Program-made: the position numbers and the translations under genes
In this document: piece by piece, positions 50,585 through 61,029 of the stretch
How positions within the stretch are numbered: the first letter of the stretch is position 1
Layout of the letters: every line of letters starts with the position of its first letter
The notes under the pieces: generated by a model
The model's database searches: none
Seen by the model: the letters and a program-made list of their open reading frames with translations, nothing else
Told to the model about the DNA's origin: nothing
Assembly (NCBI RefSeq): GCF_018327705.1
Contig: NZ_BNEM01000001.1
Span: 4,154,001 to 4,218,000 of the forward strand
Direction of reading: 5' to 3'
Length of the DNA stretch: 64,000 nucleotides
From: Catellatospora sp. TT07R-123
Lineage (GTDB): Bacteria; Actinomycetota; Actinomycetes; Mycobacteriales; Micromonosporaceae

Positions 50585-52327
50585 CTAGACGGTGGCGGCC
50601 AGACGGGCGGCGTCGGCCGCGACGTCGTCCGGCATCCGCTGCGACTCCCGCTCGGCCTCGACGTGGGACAGGTACCTGGCGATCTCGGCCTCGACGGTGG
50701 CCGCGTCCCAGCCCAGCACCGGGGCCATCAGCTCAGCCGCGCGGCGGGCCGTCGCCGAGCCCCGGTGGGCGGTCTCGAACGAGATCCGGGTACGCCGGGA
50801 CAGCACGTCGACCAGGTGCCGGGCGCCCTCGTGGCCGACGGCGTACACCACCTCGGCGCTCAGGTGCTCCGGCGCTCCGGGCAGCGGCTCCTTCAGCGCG
50901 GCGTCGGCGTCGATCAGCGCCAGCAGCTCGGTGGTCAGCGTGCCGTAGCGCTCCAGCAGGTGCTCGATCGCCCCGGCGCTCAGCCCGTGCCGCCGGGCCA
51001 GGTCGGCGCGGTCGCGCCACATCGCCTGCCAGCCGTCGGCGCCCAGCAGCGGCAGCCCGGCGGTGCCGCTGGCCCGCACCGTGCCCAGGCGGCGGGCCGC
51101 GCGGTCGATCACGTCCTGTGCCATCACCCGGTACGTGGTGAACTTCCCGCCCGCCACCAGCAGCAGCCCGAGCAGCGGCTCGACCACCGCGTGCTCGCGG
51201 GACAGGGCCGAGGTGGAGTCGGACTCCCCCGACAGCAGCGGCCGCAGCCCGGCGTACACGCCCTCGATGTCGGACAGCCCGATCGGACGGTCCAGCACCG
51301 CGTTGACGTGCGAGAGCAGGTATTCGATGTCCTTGGCCGACGCGGCCGGGTGGTCCCGGTCCAGCGCCCAGTCGGTGTCGGTGGTGCCGATGATCCAGTG
51401 CCCGCCCCACGGGATGACGAACAGCACGCTCGTCGCGGTACGCAGGATCAGCCCGACCTCGCCCGTGATCGCCGAGCGCGGCACGACCAGGTGCACGCCC
51501 TTGGACGCCCGCACCCGGAACCCGATCTTCGCGTCGGGCAGCCACGACGACACGTCGCCGCTCCACACGCCCGTCGCCGCGACCACGGTGCGGGCGCGCA
51601 CGTCGAACTCCCCGGTGCCGTCGCTGACCCGTACCCCCGTGACCTCGCGGGCCTGGCGCAGCAGGCCCACCGCGCGCACCCCGGTCACCACGGCCGCGCC
51701 GAGGCTGGCCGCGGTCCGGGCCACCGTCACCACGAACCGGGCGTCGTCGACCTGCCCGTCGTAGTAGCGGATCGCCCCGGCCAGGCCCTCCTCCCGCAGC
51801 GACGGGAACAGCCGCCGCGTCCCGGCCTGGGTCAGGTGCCGGTGCAGCGGCATCCCGCGCCCGTGCCCGACGATCCCGGCGAACGCGTCGTAGAGCGCGA
51901 CCCCGGCGCCGTAGTAGACCCGGTGCCAGGCGCGCCGGGCCACCCCGGACACACCCTGCTGCTCGGCGGGCAGCGGCACGAGGAACGGCACCGGCCGCAC
52001 CAGGTGCGGGGCCAGCCGGGTGGTGAGCAGGCCGCGTTCGCGCAGCGCCTCGTGCACCAGCGGGAACTCCAGCTGCTCCAGGTAGCGCAGGCCGCCGTGG
52101 ATCAGTTTGGACGAGCGCGACGAGGTGCCGGAGGCGAGGTCGCTCGCCTCGATGAGCGCGACCCGCAGGCCGCGCGAGGCGGCGTCCAGTGCCGCACCGG
52201 CACCGGTCACTCCACCCCCGACGATCAGGACATCGAACTCTTCTTCGCGAAGCCGGCGCAGGTCGGCACTGCGGCGCTCTGGCGAGAGGGCGCCGGCGGC
52301 AAAGCGGGACACGCTGCGGTCACGCAT
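50585..52327 (-). CDS. glpD: glycerol-3-phosphate dehydrogenase GlpD
   Basis: A 580-residue FAD enzyme that oxidises glycerol 3-phosphate and passes electrons to quinone. The dinucleotide fold GGGVTGAG is at 37-44. SSKLIHGGLRYLE and WGGHWIIGTTDTDW are GlpD-specific. A C-terminal helical cap (from about 430) completes the family length. TACCGT (52339-52334) ends 6 nt before the ATG. It diverges from the subtilisin gene with only 22 bp between start codons. Confidence 0.95.
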   Translation of the reverse strand: MRDRSVSRFAAGALSPERRSADLRRLREEEFDVLIVGGGVTGAGAALDAASRGLRVALIEASDLASGTSSRSSKLIHGGLRYLEQLEFPLVHEALRERGLLTTRLAPHLVRPVPFLVPLPAEQQGVSGVARRAWHRVYYGAGVALYDAFAGIVGHGRGMPLHRHLTQAGTRRLFPSLREEGLAGAIRYYDGQVDDARFVVTVARTAASLGAAVVTGVRAVGLLRQAREVTGVRVSDGTGEFDVRARTVVAATGVWSGDVSSWLPDAKIGFRVRASKGVHLVVPRSAITGEVGLILRTATSVLFVIPWGGHWIIGTTDTDWALDRDHPAASAKDIEYLLSHVNAVLDRPIGLSDIEGVYAGLRPLLSGESDSTSALSREHAVVEPLLGLLLVAGGKFTTYRVMAQDVIDRAARRLGTVRASGTAGLPLLGADGWQAMWRDRADLARRHGLSAGAIEHLLERYGTLTTELLALIDADAALKEPLPGAPEHLSAEVVYAVGHEGARHLVDVLSRRTRISFETAHRGSATARRAAELMAPVLGWDAATVEAEIARYLSHVEAERESQRMPDDVAADAARLAATV

Positions 52328-52333
52328 CCCATC

Positions 52334-52343
52334 ACGGTACCGT
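52334..52343. promoter_or_regulatory. shared palindromic -10 box ACGGTACCGT
   Basis: The 10-bp palindrome gives TACCGT on the plus strand (52338-52343, subtilisin gene) and on the minus strand (52339-52334, glpD). Each box lies 6 nt from its start codon. Both mRNAs would be leaderless and the two polymerases could not bind at once. Confidence 0.7.
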
Positions 52344-52349
52344 GCGGCT

Positions 52350-55028
52350 GTGTCCTCATACGGTGATCGACAGGGTGTTCCGCACAACTCGGGCGCCCCC
52401 GGATCGCAGCAGGGCGGGTGGCCTGCGGCGACGTGGGCGCCGCCGCCTCCGACCGGGGCGAATCCGGCTGCGGGCATGAAGATCCTCGCCGTCCTGCTCG
52501 GGCTGTGGGCCGTGTGCTTCGCCGTCGCCAGCCAGTACGGCCTCGTCTTCTGGGAGCAGCTGCTCGGCCAGTTCGGCCTGGAGGCCCCCGGCTGGGTCTG
52601 GCTCGCCCCGGCGGTGGGCGCCGCGCTGCTGGTGGGCGGCCCGGCCGCGCTGCTGGCGTCCCTGCCCCGGCACGAGGGCGTACGGGCCACCGGCCGCGCC
52701 TTCCTCGCCGGTGCCGGTGCGCTGACCGTCGGCTGCCTGCTGCGCCTCATCCCGGCCACCGCCAACGAGCTGTACCTGCTCGCCCTGGCCGCCGTCGCGG
52801 CCGTCGCCGCATGGCTGCTGTCGCGCCGCGCCCGCCCGGCCGCCCGGCCCGCCGCAACTGTCCCGCCTCCGGCCGAGGCCGATGTGCCCGGATCGGACAG
52901 TGCCGTCGCGGCGTCGCGTCCGGCCGCGCCCGTGGTGGACGACTCCGTCACGGCACGCCCGCAGGCGACGCCGGGGGCGCTGGGGTGGGCCGTGCTCGCG
53001 GGCGTGGCGGTGCTGGTGCCGTTCCTGTGGGCGGGGGCGCTGGGCGGGTTCACCGAGACGGTCACGGCCCTGCTGGCGGCGGCCGCGGTCGGCTGGTTCA
53101 CCGCGACCGTGCTCGGCTGGGACCTGTGGCGGCACTTCACGACCCGGGGCAGGCCGACCCTGGTGCTGGTCGGCGGCCTGGTGGCGGGCGTGGTGCTGAC
53201 GCTGGTGGCGGCCGGGACCGGCGCCGCCGGGGTGCAGCTGCTGACGCTGCTGGTGCTGCCGCCGCTGGGCTTCGCGGTGGCCGCGCTGGCCCCCGCCAGC
53301 CCGTCCGGCCGGGCCACCCTGGTCACGGTGGCGCTGGCGGTCTTCGGCCCGCTCGCCTTCGTCGACCCCGACGAGATCAACCTCAGCCTGTACGACCACG
53401 ACGTCCCGTACTACGTCTTCCTCGCGGCCCTGGTCTCGCTGGCGATCGCCCTGATCCTGGGCCTGGCGTACGGCCTGGGCCTGCTGCGGACCATCCGCAC
53501 CAGGACCGTCACCGCCCCGTACGCCCCGCCCCCGGTGCCGCCGCACGCGGTGCCGGGCCATCCGGCCGCGCCGACGCCGTACCCGGTCCCGCCCGGCGCC
53601 CCGGCGGGCGGCTGGTACGGAACGGCCGGACCGGCGCCGTTCGTCGACACGCTGGCGGTGCGGCCGCGCACCAGCAACCGCGCCCTGGCCACCGGCCTGG
53701 CCGTGGTGCTGGGCCTGGGCGCCGGCGCCTTCTACCTGTCCGCCGGACATCCCGGCCTCTACGGCGACCAGCTGTTCGTGGTGCTCAAGGACCAGGCGCC
53801 GCTGACCGGCCTGCCGACCACCACCGGCCTCGGGCCCGGCCGCGACGCCCGGGTCGCCGCCGTCTACCACCGGCTCGTCGAGCACGCCGAGCGCACCCAG
53901 GCGCCGCTGCGCCGCGACCTCGACCGCTGGCACTTCGACTACCAGCCGTACTACCTGGTCAACGCGCTGCGGGTGAACGGCGGCCCGGAGCTGAAGGCGT
54001 GGCTGGAGACGCGCGACGACGTCGACCGGGTGCTGCTCGACCAGCGGCTGAGGCCGCTGCCCCGGCCGATCGGGGTCAGCCACGGCACGCAGACCCAGCC
54101 CCCGGCGCTGACCCAGTGGAACCTCCAGCAGGTCGGCGCACCCGACCTGTGGAAGCGCGGCATCACCGGCTCGGGCATCGTGGTCGGCGGCTCCGACTCC
54201 GGCGTGGACGGCACCCACCCGGCCCTGTCGGCGCAGTACCGCGGCGGCGACGACTCCTGGTACGACCCCTGGTCGGGCAGCACCACCCCCAACGACCACA
54301 ACGGCCACGGCACGCACACCATGGCCACCGCCGTGGGCCGCGAGAACGTCGGCGTCGCCCCCGGCGCGCAGTGGGTCGCCTGCGTGAACCTCGAACGCAA
54401 CATGAGCAGCCCCTCGCTGTACCTGGACTGCATGCAGTTCATGCTCGCGCCGTTCCCGCACGGCGGGAACCCGTTCACCGACGGCCGCCCGGCGCGCGCC
54501 CCGCACGTGCTGACCAACTCGTGGGGCTGCCCGCCGATCGAGGGCTGTGACGCCACCGTGCTGCGCCCGGCCACCGCCGCCCTGGCTGCGGCCGGGATCG
54601 CCTTCGTCGCCGCCGCGGGCAACACCGGGCCCCGGTGCGGCTCGCTGGACACCCCGCCCGCCACCGACCCGGCGTCGATCACCGTCGCGGCCGTGAACGA
54701 GCAGCGCCAGATCACCGACTTCTCCAGCCGGGGCCCGGCCGACGGCAAGCCCGACCTGGCCGCCCCCGGCGACGAGGTGCTGTCGGCGATGCCGGGCAAC
54801 ACGTACGCCAAGCTCAGTGGCACCTCGATGGCGACTCCGCACGTCGCGGGCGTGATCGCGCTGCTGTGGTCGGCGCACCCGGAACTCGTCGGCGACCTGC
54901 CCGGCACCGAGCAGCTGCTGCGCCGCGGCGCCAAGCCCGCCGTCCCCACCGGCTGCGGAACGGAGGCGGACCAGGCCGGCGCCGGCATCGTCAACGCGGC
55001 GGACGCCGTGACCGCCGCCGCGGGGTAG
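52350..55028 (+). CDS. membrane-embedded subtilisin-like serine protease (S8)
   Basis: An 892-residue fusion. The first 470 residues contain about nine to eleven hydrophobic helices, separated by a Pro/Ala loop and ending with another helix near 455. The extracytoplasmic part contains a linker domain and an S8 protease with triad Asp616 (GSDSGVDG), His653 (NGHGTH) and Ser826 (SGTSMATPH). The N-terminal 30 residues are Gly/Pro-rich. A catalytic subtilisin on a multi-spanning membrane base is unusual; mycosins have only one helix. The GTG at 52350 fits the leaderless promoter. Confidence 0.88.
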   Translation: MSSYGDRQGVPHNSGAPGSQQGGWPAATWAPPPPTGANPAAGMKILAVLLGLWAVCFAVASQYGLVFWEQLLGQFGLEAPGWVWLAPAVGAALLVGGPAALLASLPRHEGVRATGRAFLAGAGALTVGCLLRLIPATANELYLLALAAVAAVAAWLLSRRARPAARPAATVPPPAEADVPGSDSAVAASRPAAPVVDDSVTARPQATPGALGWAVLAGVAVLVPFLWAGALGGFTETVTALLAAAAVGWFTATVLGWDLWRHFTTRGRPTLVLVGGLVAGVVLTLVAAGTGAAGVQLLTLLVLPPLGFAVAALAPASPSGRATLVTVALAVFGPLAFVDPDEINLSLYDHDVPYYVFLAALVSLAIALILGLAYGLGLLRTIRTRTVTAPYAPPPVPPHAVPGHPAAPTPYPVPPGAPAGGWYGTAGPAPFVDTLAVRPRTSNRALATGLAVVLGLGAGAFYLSAGHPGLYGDQLFVVLKDQAPLTGLPTTTGLGPGRDARVAAVYHRLVEHAERTQAPLRRDLDRWHFDYQPYYLVNALRVNGGPELKAWLETRDDVDRVLLDQRLRPLPRPIGVSHGTQTQPPALTQWNLQQVGAPDLWKRGITGSGIVVGGSDSGVDGTHPALSAQYRGGDDSWYDPWSGSTTPNDHNGHGTHTMATAVGRENVGVAPGAQWVACVNLERNMSSPSLYLDCMQFMLAPFPHGGNPFTDGRPARAPHVLTNSWGCPPIEGCDATVLRPATAALAAAGIAFVAAAGNTGPRCGSLDTPPATDPASITVAAVNEQRQITDFSSRGPADGKPDLAAPGDEVLSAMPGNTYAKLSGTSMATPHVAGVIALLWSAHPELVGDLPGTEQLLRRGAKPAVPTGCGTEADQAGAGIVNAADAVTAAAG

Positions 55029-55039
55029 CGTTGACCGTC

Positions 55040-55933
55040 ATGATCGGCCCGTACGAGCCGCACCACCGTGCCGCCGTCACCGGCCTGCTGGAGCGGTCGC
55101 TGCTGGCCGACGACGCGGCCGAGGCGGCCGAGATAGTCGACCTGCTGGCCGGGTCGACCGGCTTCGTCGCGATCGACGGCGACGAACCCGACGGCGAGGT
55201 GGTCGGGGTGGCCCTGGGCAGCACCGGCCATCGCGACCCGGCGGTCGGGCACCTGGACCTGCTCGCGGTCGACCCGGGCCACCGCCGCCAGGGGCACGGC
55301 CGGGCGCTGGTCGAGGCGGTGGAGGAGATGCTGCGGGGGCGCGGGCTGACCGCGGTCCAGGTCAGCGGCAACGCCCCGGTGCACGCCTGGCCCGGGGTGG
55401 ACGTGCGGTACACGCCCGCGCTGTGCTCGCTGGCCGCGCTCGGGTACGCGCACGACCGTACGGCCTGGAACATGACCGCCGAGCTGGTCGAGGGCTCGCC
55501 CGCGCTGCGCGAGACGCGCTCGGCCCAGGAGCGGCTGGCCGCCGCGCACGTCGTGGTACGCGCCGCGACCCCGGCCGACCTGCCCGAGCTGCGCCCGATC
55601 ATCGCCGCCGAGTGGGACGCGGCCTGGGTGGCCGAGGTGGAGCGGGCGATCGGCGGCCACGGCGGCTGCCAACTGGCCTTCCGCGACGGAGCGCCGGTCG
55701 GCTTCGCGGCCTGGGGCGGCTGCCGCCCGAGCTGGTTCGGCCCGATGGGCACCCTGCCCGCCGCGACGGGACTCGGCATCGGCGGCGTGCTGCTGCGCCG
55801 GTGCCTGCGCGAGCAGGCCGATCGAGGGCTGCGCAGCGTCCAGATCGGGTGGGTGGGGCCGGTGAGCTTCTACTCCGGCGCCGCGGGGGCTGTCATCGAG
55901 CGCGTGTTCTTCCTGCTCCGCAAGCCCCTCTAG
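55040..55933 (+). CDS. tandem GNAT acetyltransferase
   Basis: A 297-residue protein with two GNAT domains. The N-terminal one has DLLAVDPGHRRQGHGRALVEAV (acetyl-CoA loop R/QxxGxG/A); the C-terminal one has GTLPAATGLGIGGVLLRRCL. The double-GNAT plan is like that of MshD, but the MshD signature is missing. Substrate unknown. The ATG at 55040 follows TAGCGT (55026-55031) by 8 nt; that box includes the subtilisin stop. Confidence 0.82.
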   Translation: MIGPYEPHHRAAVTGLLERSLLADDAAEAAEIVDLLAGSTGFVAIDGDEPDGEVVGVALGSTGHRDPAVGHLDLLAVDPGHRRQGHGRALVEAVEEMLRGRGLTAVQVSGNAPVHAWPGVDVRYTPALCSLAALGYAHDRTAWNMTAELVEGSPALRETRSAQERLAAAHVVVRAATPADLPELRPIIAAEWDAAWVAEVERAIGGHGGCQLAFRDGAPVGFAAWGGCRPSWFGPMGTLPAATGLGIGGVLLRRCLREQADRGLRSVQIGWVGPVSFYSGAAGAVIERVFFLLRKPL

Positions 55934-56046
55934 CCTCCGGTGGCAGGGAAGGGCACCTTGTCGTCGCCTTCCGTGGTGGAAGGGCACCTTCTCAACGCGA
56001 CAGCCGGCGCATGCGTCGATTGCACCAATTTTCATGTTCGGGCGCA
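55934..56046. other. intergenic region with AAGGGCACCTT direct repeats
   Basis: Two copies of the AAGGGCACCTT core stand at about 55949 and 55980 in the same direction, with a small CCTTCC...GGAAGG hairpin between them. This looks like a decayed copy of the palindromes at 36724 and 61939. The AT-richer stretch at 56010-56040 probably holds the promoter of the sugar porter gene. Confidence 0.65.
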
Positions 56047-57498
56047 ATGTCGCGAACGCTGCGCGACGATGAGGACGTGGCAGCCTCGTCGTCAGTCCCG
56101 GGCAGCGCCGCGGAGGCGCACGGCGCGGCGATCATGGTCTCGACCGCGGCGGCGGTGGGCGGATTCCTCTTCGGATACGACACCGCCGTCATCAACGGCA
56201 CCGTGGACGCGCTGCAGGAGACCTTCCATCTCAACTCCGTCGTCCTCGGCCTGGTGGTGTCCTCGGCACTGCTGGGCTGCGCCGTCGGCGCCTGGTTCGC
56301 CGGTCCGCTGGCCGACCGGCTCGGCCGGGTACGGGTCATGCTCATCGCCGCCGCCCTGTTCGTCGTCAGCGCGATCGGATCGGCACTCGCCTTCGCCGCC
56401 TGGGACCTGACCGTCTGGCGCGTCATCGGCGGCCTGGGGGTCGGCGCGGCGAGCGTCATCGCCCCGGCGTACATCGCCGAGGTGTCCCCCGCGCACATGC
56501 GCGGCCGGCTCGGTTCGCTCCAGCAGCTCGCCATCGTCAGCGGCATCTTCGTCGCCCTGCTGGTCGACTACCTGCTCGCCGACGTCGCGGGCGGGGCGAT
56601 GGCCTCGGTGCCGTGGGGCGGCGCGGCGTGGCGGTGGATGTTCGCCTCCGCCGCGATCCCGGCGGTGATCTACGCGGTGCTCGCGCTGCAGATCCCGGAA
56701 TCGCCGCGCTACCTGGTGCGGCGCGGCCGCCTGGCCGAGGCCCGCAAGGTCATCAAGCGGCTGATCGGCGGCGACGTCGACCAGCGGATCGAGGACATTC
56801 AGCGTACGGTGAGCCGCCCCGGCGAGAAGGTGCGCCTGTCCGACCTCAGAGGCCCGCGCCTGGGCCTGCTGCCGATCGTCTGGGTGGGCATCCTGCTCTC
56901 GGTGTTCCAGCAGTTCGTCGGCATCAACGTGATCTTCTATTACTCGTCGACGCTGTGGGCGTCGGTGGGCTTCAGCGAGTCGAGTTCGCTGCTGATCACG
57001 GTGATCACCAGCGTCACCAACATCATCACCACGCTGATCGCGATCGCCCTGGTCGACCGGATCGGCCGCAAACCGCTACTGCTCATCGGCGCGGCGGGCA
57101 TGGTGGTCACGCTCGGCACGATGGCCTGGTGCTTCTCCACCGCCACGCAGACCGTCAACGCGGCGGGCGAGTCCGTGACCATGCTCAGCCCCGACGTCGG
57201 CAAGGTCGCCCTGGTCGCGGCGAACCTCTACGTCGTCGCGTTCGGTATGAGCTGGGGCCCGGTCGTCTGGGTGCTGCTGGGCGAGATGTTCAACAACACG
57301 ATCCGCGCGACGGCACTGGCCGTGGCCGCCGCCGCCCAGTGGGTGGCCAACTGGCTCATCAGCACCACCTTCCCGGCGCTGGCCAGCATCGGCCTGACCT
57401 TCGCGTACGGCCTCTACTGCCTGTTCGCGCTGCTGGCCTTCATCTTCGTCTCGAAGGCGGTGCACGAGACCAGGGGCCGCGAGCTCGAAAGCATGTGA
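56047..57498 (+). CDS. sugar porter family MFS transporter
   Basis: A 483-residue MFS protein with twelve helices. Family signatures are GGFLFGYDTAVING (about 38-51), DRLGRVR, PESPRYLVRRGR, and QQFVGINVIFYYS, all close to XylE/GalP. It should be a proton-coupled hexose or pentose symporter. A 27-residue soluble N-terminus precedes helix 1. No clear Shine-Dalgarno. It ends in front of a strong terminator. Confidence 0.92.
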   Translation: MSRTLRDDEDVAASSSVPGSAAEAHGAAIMVSTAAAVGGFLFGYDTAVINGTVDALQETFHLNSVVLGLVVSSALLGCAVGAWFAGPLADRLGRVRVMLIAAALFVVSAIGSALAFAAWDLTVWRVIGGLGVGAASVIAPAYIAEVSPAHMRGRLGSLQQLAIVSGIFVALLVDYLLADVAGGAMASVPWGGAAWRWMFASAAIPAVIYAVLALQIPESPRYLVRRGRLAEARKVIKRLIGGDVDQRIEDIQRTVSRPGEKVRLSDLRGPRLGLLPIVWVGILLSVFQQFVGINVIFYYSSTLWASVGFSESSSLLITVITSVTNIITTLIAIALVDRIGRKPLLLIGAAGMVVTLGTMAWCFSTATQTVNAAGESVTMLSPDVGKVALVAANLYVVAFGMSWGPVVWVLLGEMFNNTIRATALAVAAAAQWVANWLISTTFPALASIGLTFAYGLYCLFALLAFIFVSKAVHETRGRELESM

Positions 57499-57506
57499 CG
57501 CACACG

Positions 57507-57538
57507 GGAAAGGCCCCGGCCGAAGCCGGGGCCTTTCC
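57507..57538 (+). terminator. terminator between the sugar porter and groEL genes
   Basis: A 14-bp perfect stem (57507-57520 with 57525-57538) with a four-base loop, between convergent genes. Confidence 0.8.
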
Positions 57539-57599
57539 GCTGTTCATACGCTCGCGATCCCGAGAGATCAGCAGAGCTGCCGCCTCTGATCCCGAAAGA

Positions 57600-59360
<1,761 letters not shown>

Positions 59361-59387
59361 TTAGCACTCTCGCCCCCCGAGTGCAAG
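59361..59387 (-). promoter_or_regulatory. CIRCE operator 2 (HrcA site)
   Basis: TTAGCACTC, nine-base spacer, GAGTGCAAG: the left arm is a perfect CIRCE consensus, the right has two mismatches. It begins 9 bp beyond the first, so the two sites may be bound together. Confidence 0.85.
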
Positions 59388-59480
59388 CGAACCGACCGAT
59401 GATCACACGCGTTCGCCCGCCGGACACATCGAGAACGGTTCACCTTCACCTTCGCGCGCGGGCGGCGCCGCGTACGGCGA

Positions 59481-60449
59481 TCAGCCCAGCTCCGCCGCGA
59501 GCAGCGAGGTCCGGACCAGCTCGCCGGTGTGGCCCCGCGCCTCCGCGTACGCGACGAGCACGCCGCTGAACTGCACAACCGACAGCGGCAGCAGCACCAG
59601 ACCGGCGACCAGGCTCACCGCCACGTCGAGCACGGCGACGGGCAGCACGTCGGTGAGCTGCGCCATGACCGCGAGGCGGGCCAGCAGCGAGTCGAGCACC
59701 AGGCCGAGCAGGCTCACCAGCCCGAGCGGCACGAGCCGGCCGGTCGTCGGCCAGAACCGCGCGTGCGTCAGCGTCCGGGAGCGGGTCATCGGCGCGGCGC
59801 GCTCGAACAGGTACGCGGGCCCGAGGAAGGCGACGCACAGGCAGAGGTAGGCCGCGAGCAGCACCGCCGGGAGCAGCCCCAGCCAGCTCTGGGCGGCCTG
59901 GACCGAGCAGCACAGCAGCACGTAGAAGACGATGCCGACCAGCGCGACGGCGGCCACGTGCCAGACGGTGAGGCCGACGAAGCGGCGCAGGCCGTAGCGC
60001 AGGGCGCCGCCGAAGGTGACCGGCTGCGCGTCCGCCTGCCGGACCGCGGCGTACGCGGCGGCGGCGTACCCGAGCATCCGCGGTGCCAGCAGCAGCACCA
60101 GGGCGACCAGCGACGTCTGCGCCATCGAGGTGACCAGCACGCTGGAGTCGGCGACCCGCGACAGCGGTCCGATGCCGTGTACGCCGGTCACGCCGTACAC
60201 CACCAGCACCTTGAAGACCAGCGACGGCAGCAGCTGGGTCAGCGCGAAGAGGCCCAGCAGCACCGGCCAACCGCGACGCAGCACCCCGCCGACCCGGTGC
60301 GCCCAGCCGGCCATGCCGTCGACCACCGGGTTGACCAGGGGGTCCTCGTCGCCTCCCACCGGCACGAACGCTTCGGCGGGCGGCAGGTAGCCGATCAGCT
60401 CGGGTGTCTGCGTGTCGGGATCGTACGGATCGGAGACCGGTCCGAGCAT
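59481..60449 (-). CDS. multi-spanning membrane protein of unknown function
   Basis: A 322-residue protein with a 55-residue acidic cytoplasmic N-terminus (DPYDPDTQTPELIGY) and six or so helices. Between helices lies RSRTLTHARFWPTTGRLVPL, which resembles loops in glycerophosphodiester phosphodiesterase-associated membrane proteins, but I cannot assign a family. It stands alone between groEL and cspA on the same strand. Confidence 0.75.
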   Translation of the reverse strand: MLGPVSDPYDPDTQTPELIGYLPPAEAFVPVGGDEDPLVNPVVDGMAGWAHRVGGVLRRGWPVLLGLFALTQLLPSLVFKVLVVYGVTGVHGIGPLSRVADSSVLVTSMAQTSLVALVLLLAPRMLGYAAAAYAAVRQADAQPVTFGGALRYGLRRFVGLTVWHVAAVALVGIVFYVLLCCSVQAAQSWLGLLPAVLLAAYLCLCVAFLGPAYLFERAAPMTRSRTLTHARFWPTTGRLVPLGLVSLLGLVLDSLLARLAVMAQLTDVLPVAVLDVAVSLVAGLVLLPLSVVQFSGVLVAYAEARGHTGELVRTSLLAAELG

Positions 60450-60542
60450 GCTGCCGCTCCATCGGAGATCGGGTAAGGGCCGATCAGTGTGGCACGGTGG
60501 CCAGCCCGGCGCTGCCCCCTGCGCGAAGCGCCAACAGCAACA

Positions 60543-60578
60543 GAAAAGCCCTGATCCCGTTAGGGATCAGGGCTTTTC
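60543..60578 (-). terminator. cspA terminator
   Basis: A 16-bp perfect stem (60543-60558 with 60563-60578) with loop GTTA. On the minus strand it is followed by TTTTCTGTTG, a classic intrinsic terminator tail. Confidence 0.9.
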
Positions 60579-60609
60579 CAGCGTCTCTCAAGCTTTGATG
60601 GCCGAGCGG

Positions 60610-60813
60610 TCAGGCGATGACCCGGACCTTCTCCGCCTGGGGGCCCTTCTGGCCCTGTGCGATCTCGAACTCAACACGCTGACCGTCGTCGAGCGCCTTG
60701 TAGCCGTCCATCTCGATCGCGGAGAAGTGGACGAACACGTCCTGCCCTCCGTCGACCGCGATGAAGCCGTAGCCCTTCTCGCTGTTGAACCACTTCACGG
60801 TGCCCTGTGCCAC
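60610..60813 (-). CDS. cspA: cold shock protein (CspA family)
   Basis: A 67-residue single cold-shock domain: [15 protein letters not shown] holds RNP1 (KGYGFI) and DVFVHFSAI holds RNP2. It binds single-stranded RNA. The GTG at 60813 with GGAAG upstream gives the family start. It has a real 5' leader with small hairpins (60839-60880), unlike the leaderless genes here, so post-transcriptional control is likely. Confidence 0.95.
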   Translation of the reverse strand: MAQGTVKWFNSEKGYGFIAVDGGQDVFVHFSAIEMDGYKALDDGQRVEFEIAQGQKGPQAEKVRVIA

Positions 60814-61029
60814 GGTGCACTTCCTCACTTCTGTAAAGCTGGGTCGCCGTTCAGGCCGACCCGCGGCTGGGTGTTGTCAGCCGTCCTCGCACGCTACACG
60901 AGCACCCGCACCCTCGCACAGCCCCAAAACGGACCTGTAGCGCTCCCATTACAGTTCGACAGTCGGCAATCTGACGGAGAGCACGCTCTCCGGCGTGACC
61001 GGGGAAGTCATCCCACGGTTGGATGAATT

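Noticed and set aside
52328..53380. Long N-terminal extension of the GlpD frame
   Set aside because: The extension is low-complexity and antisense to the subtilisin gene. The conserved GlpD start and the -10 box fit 52327.
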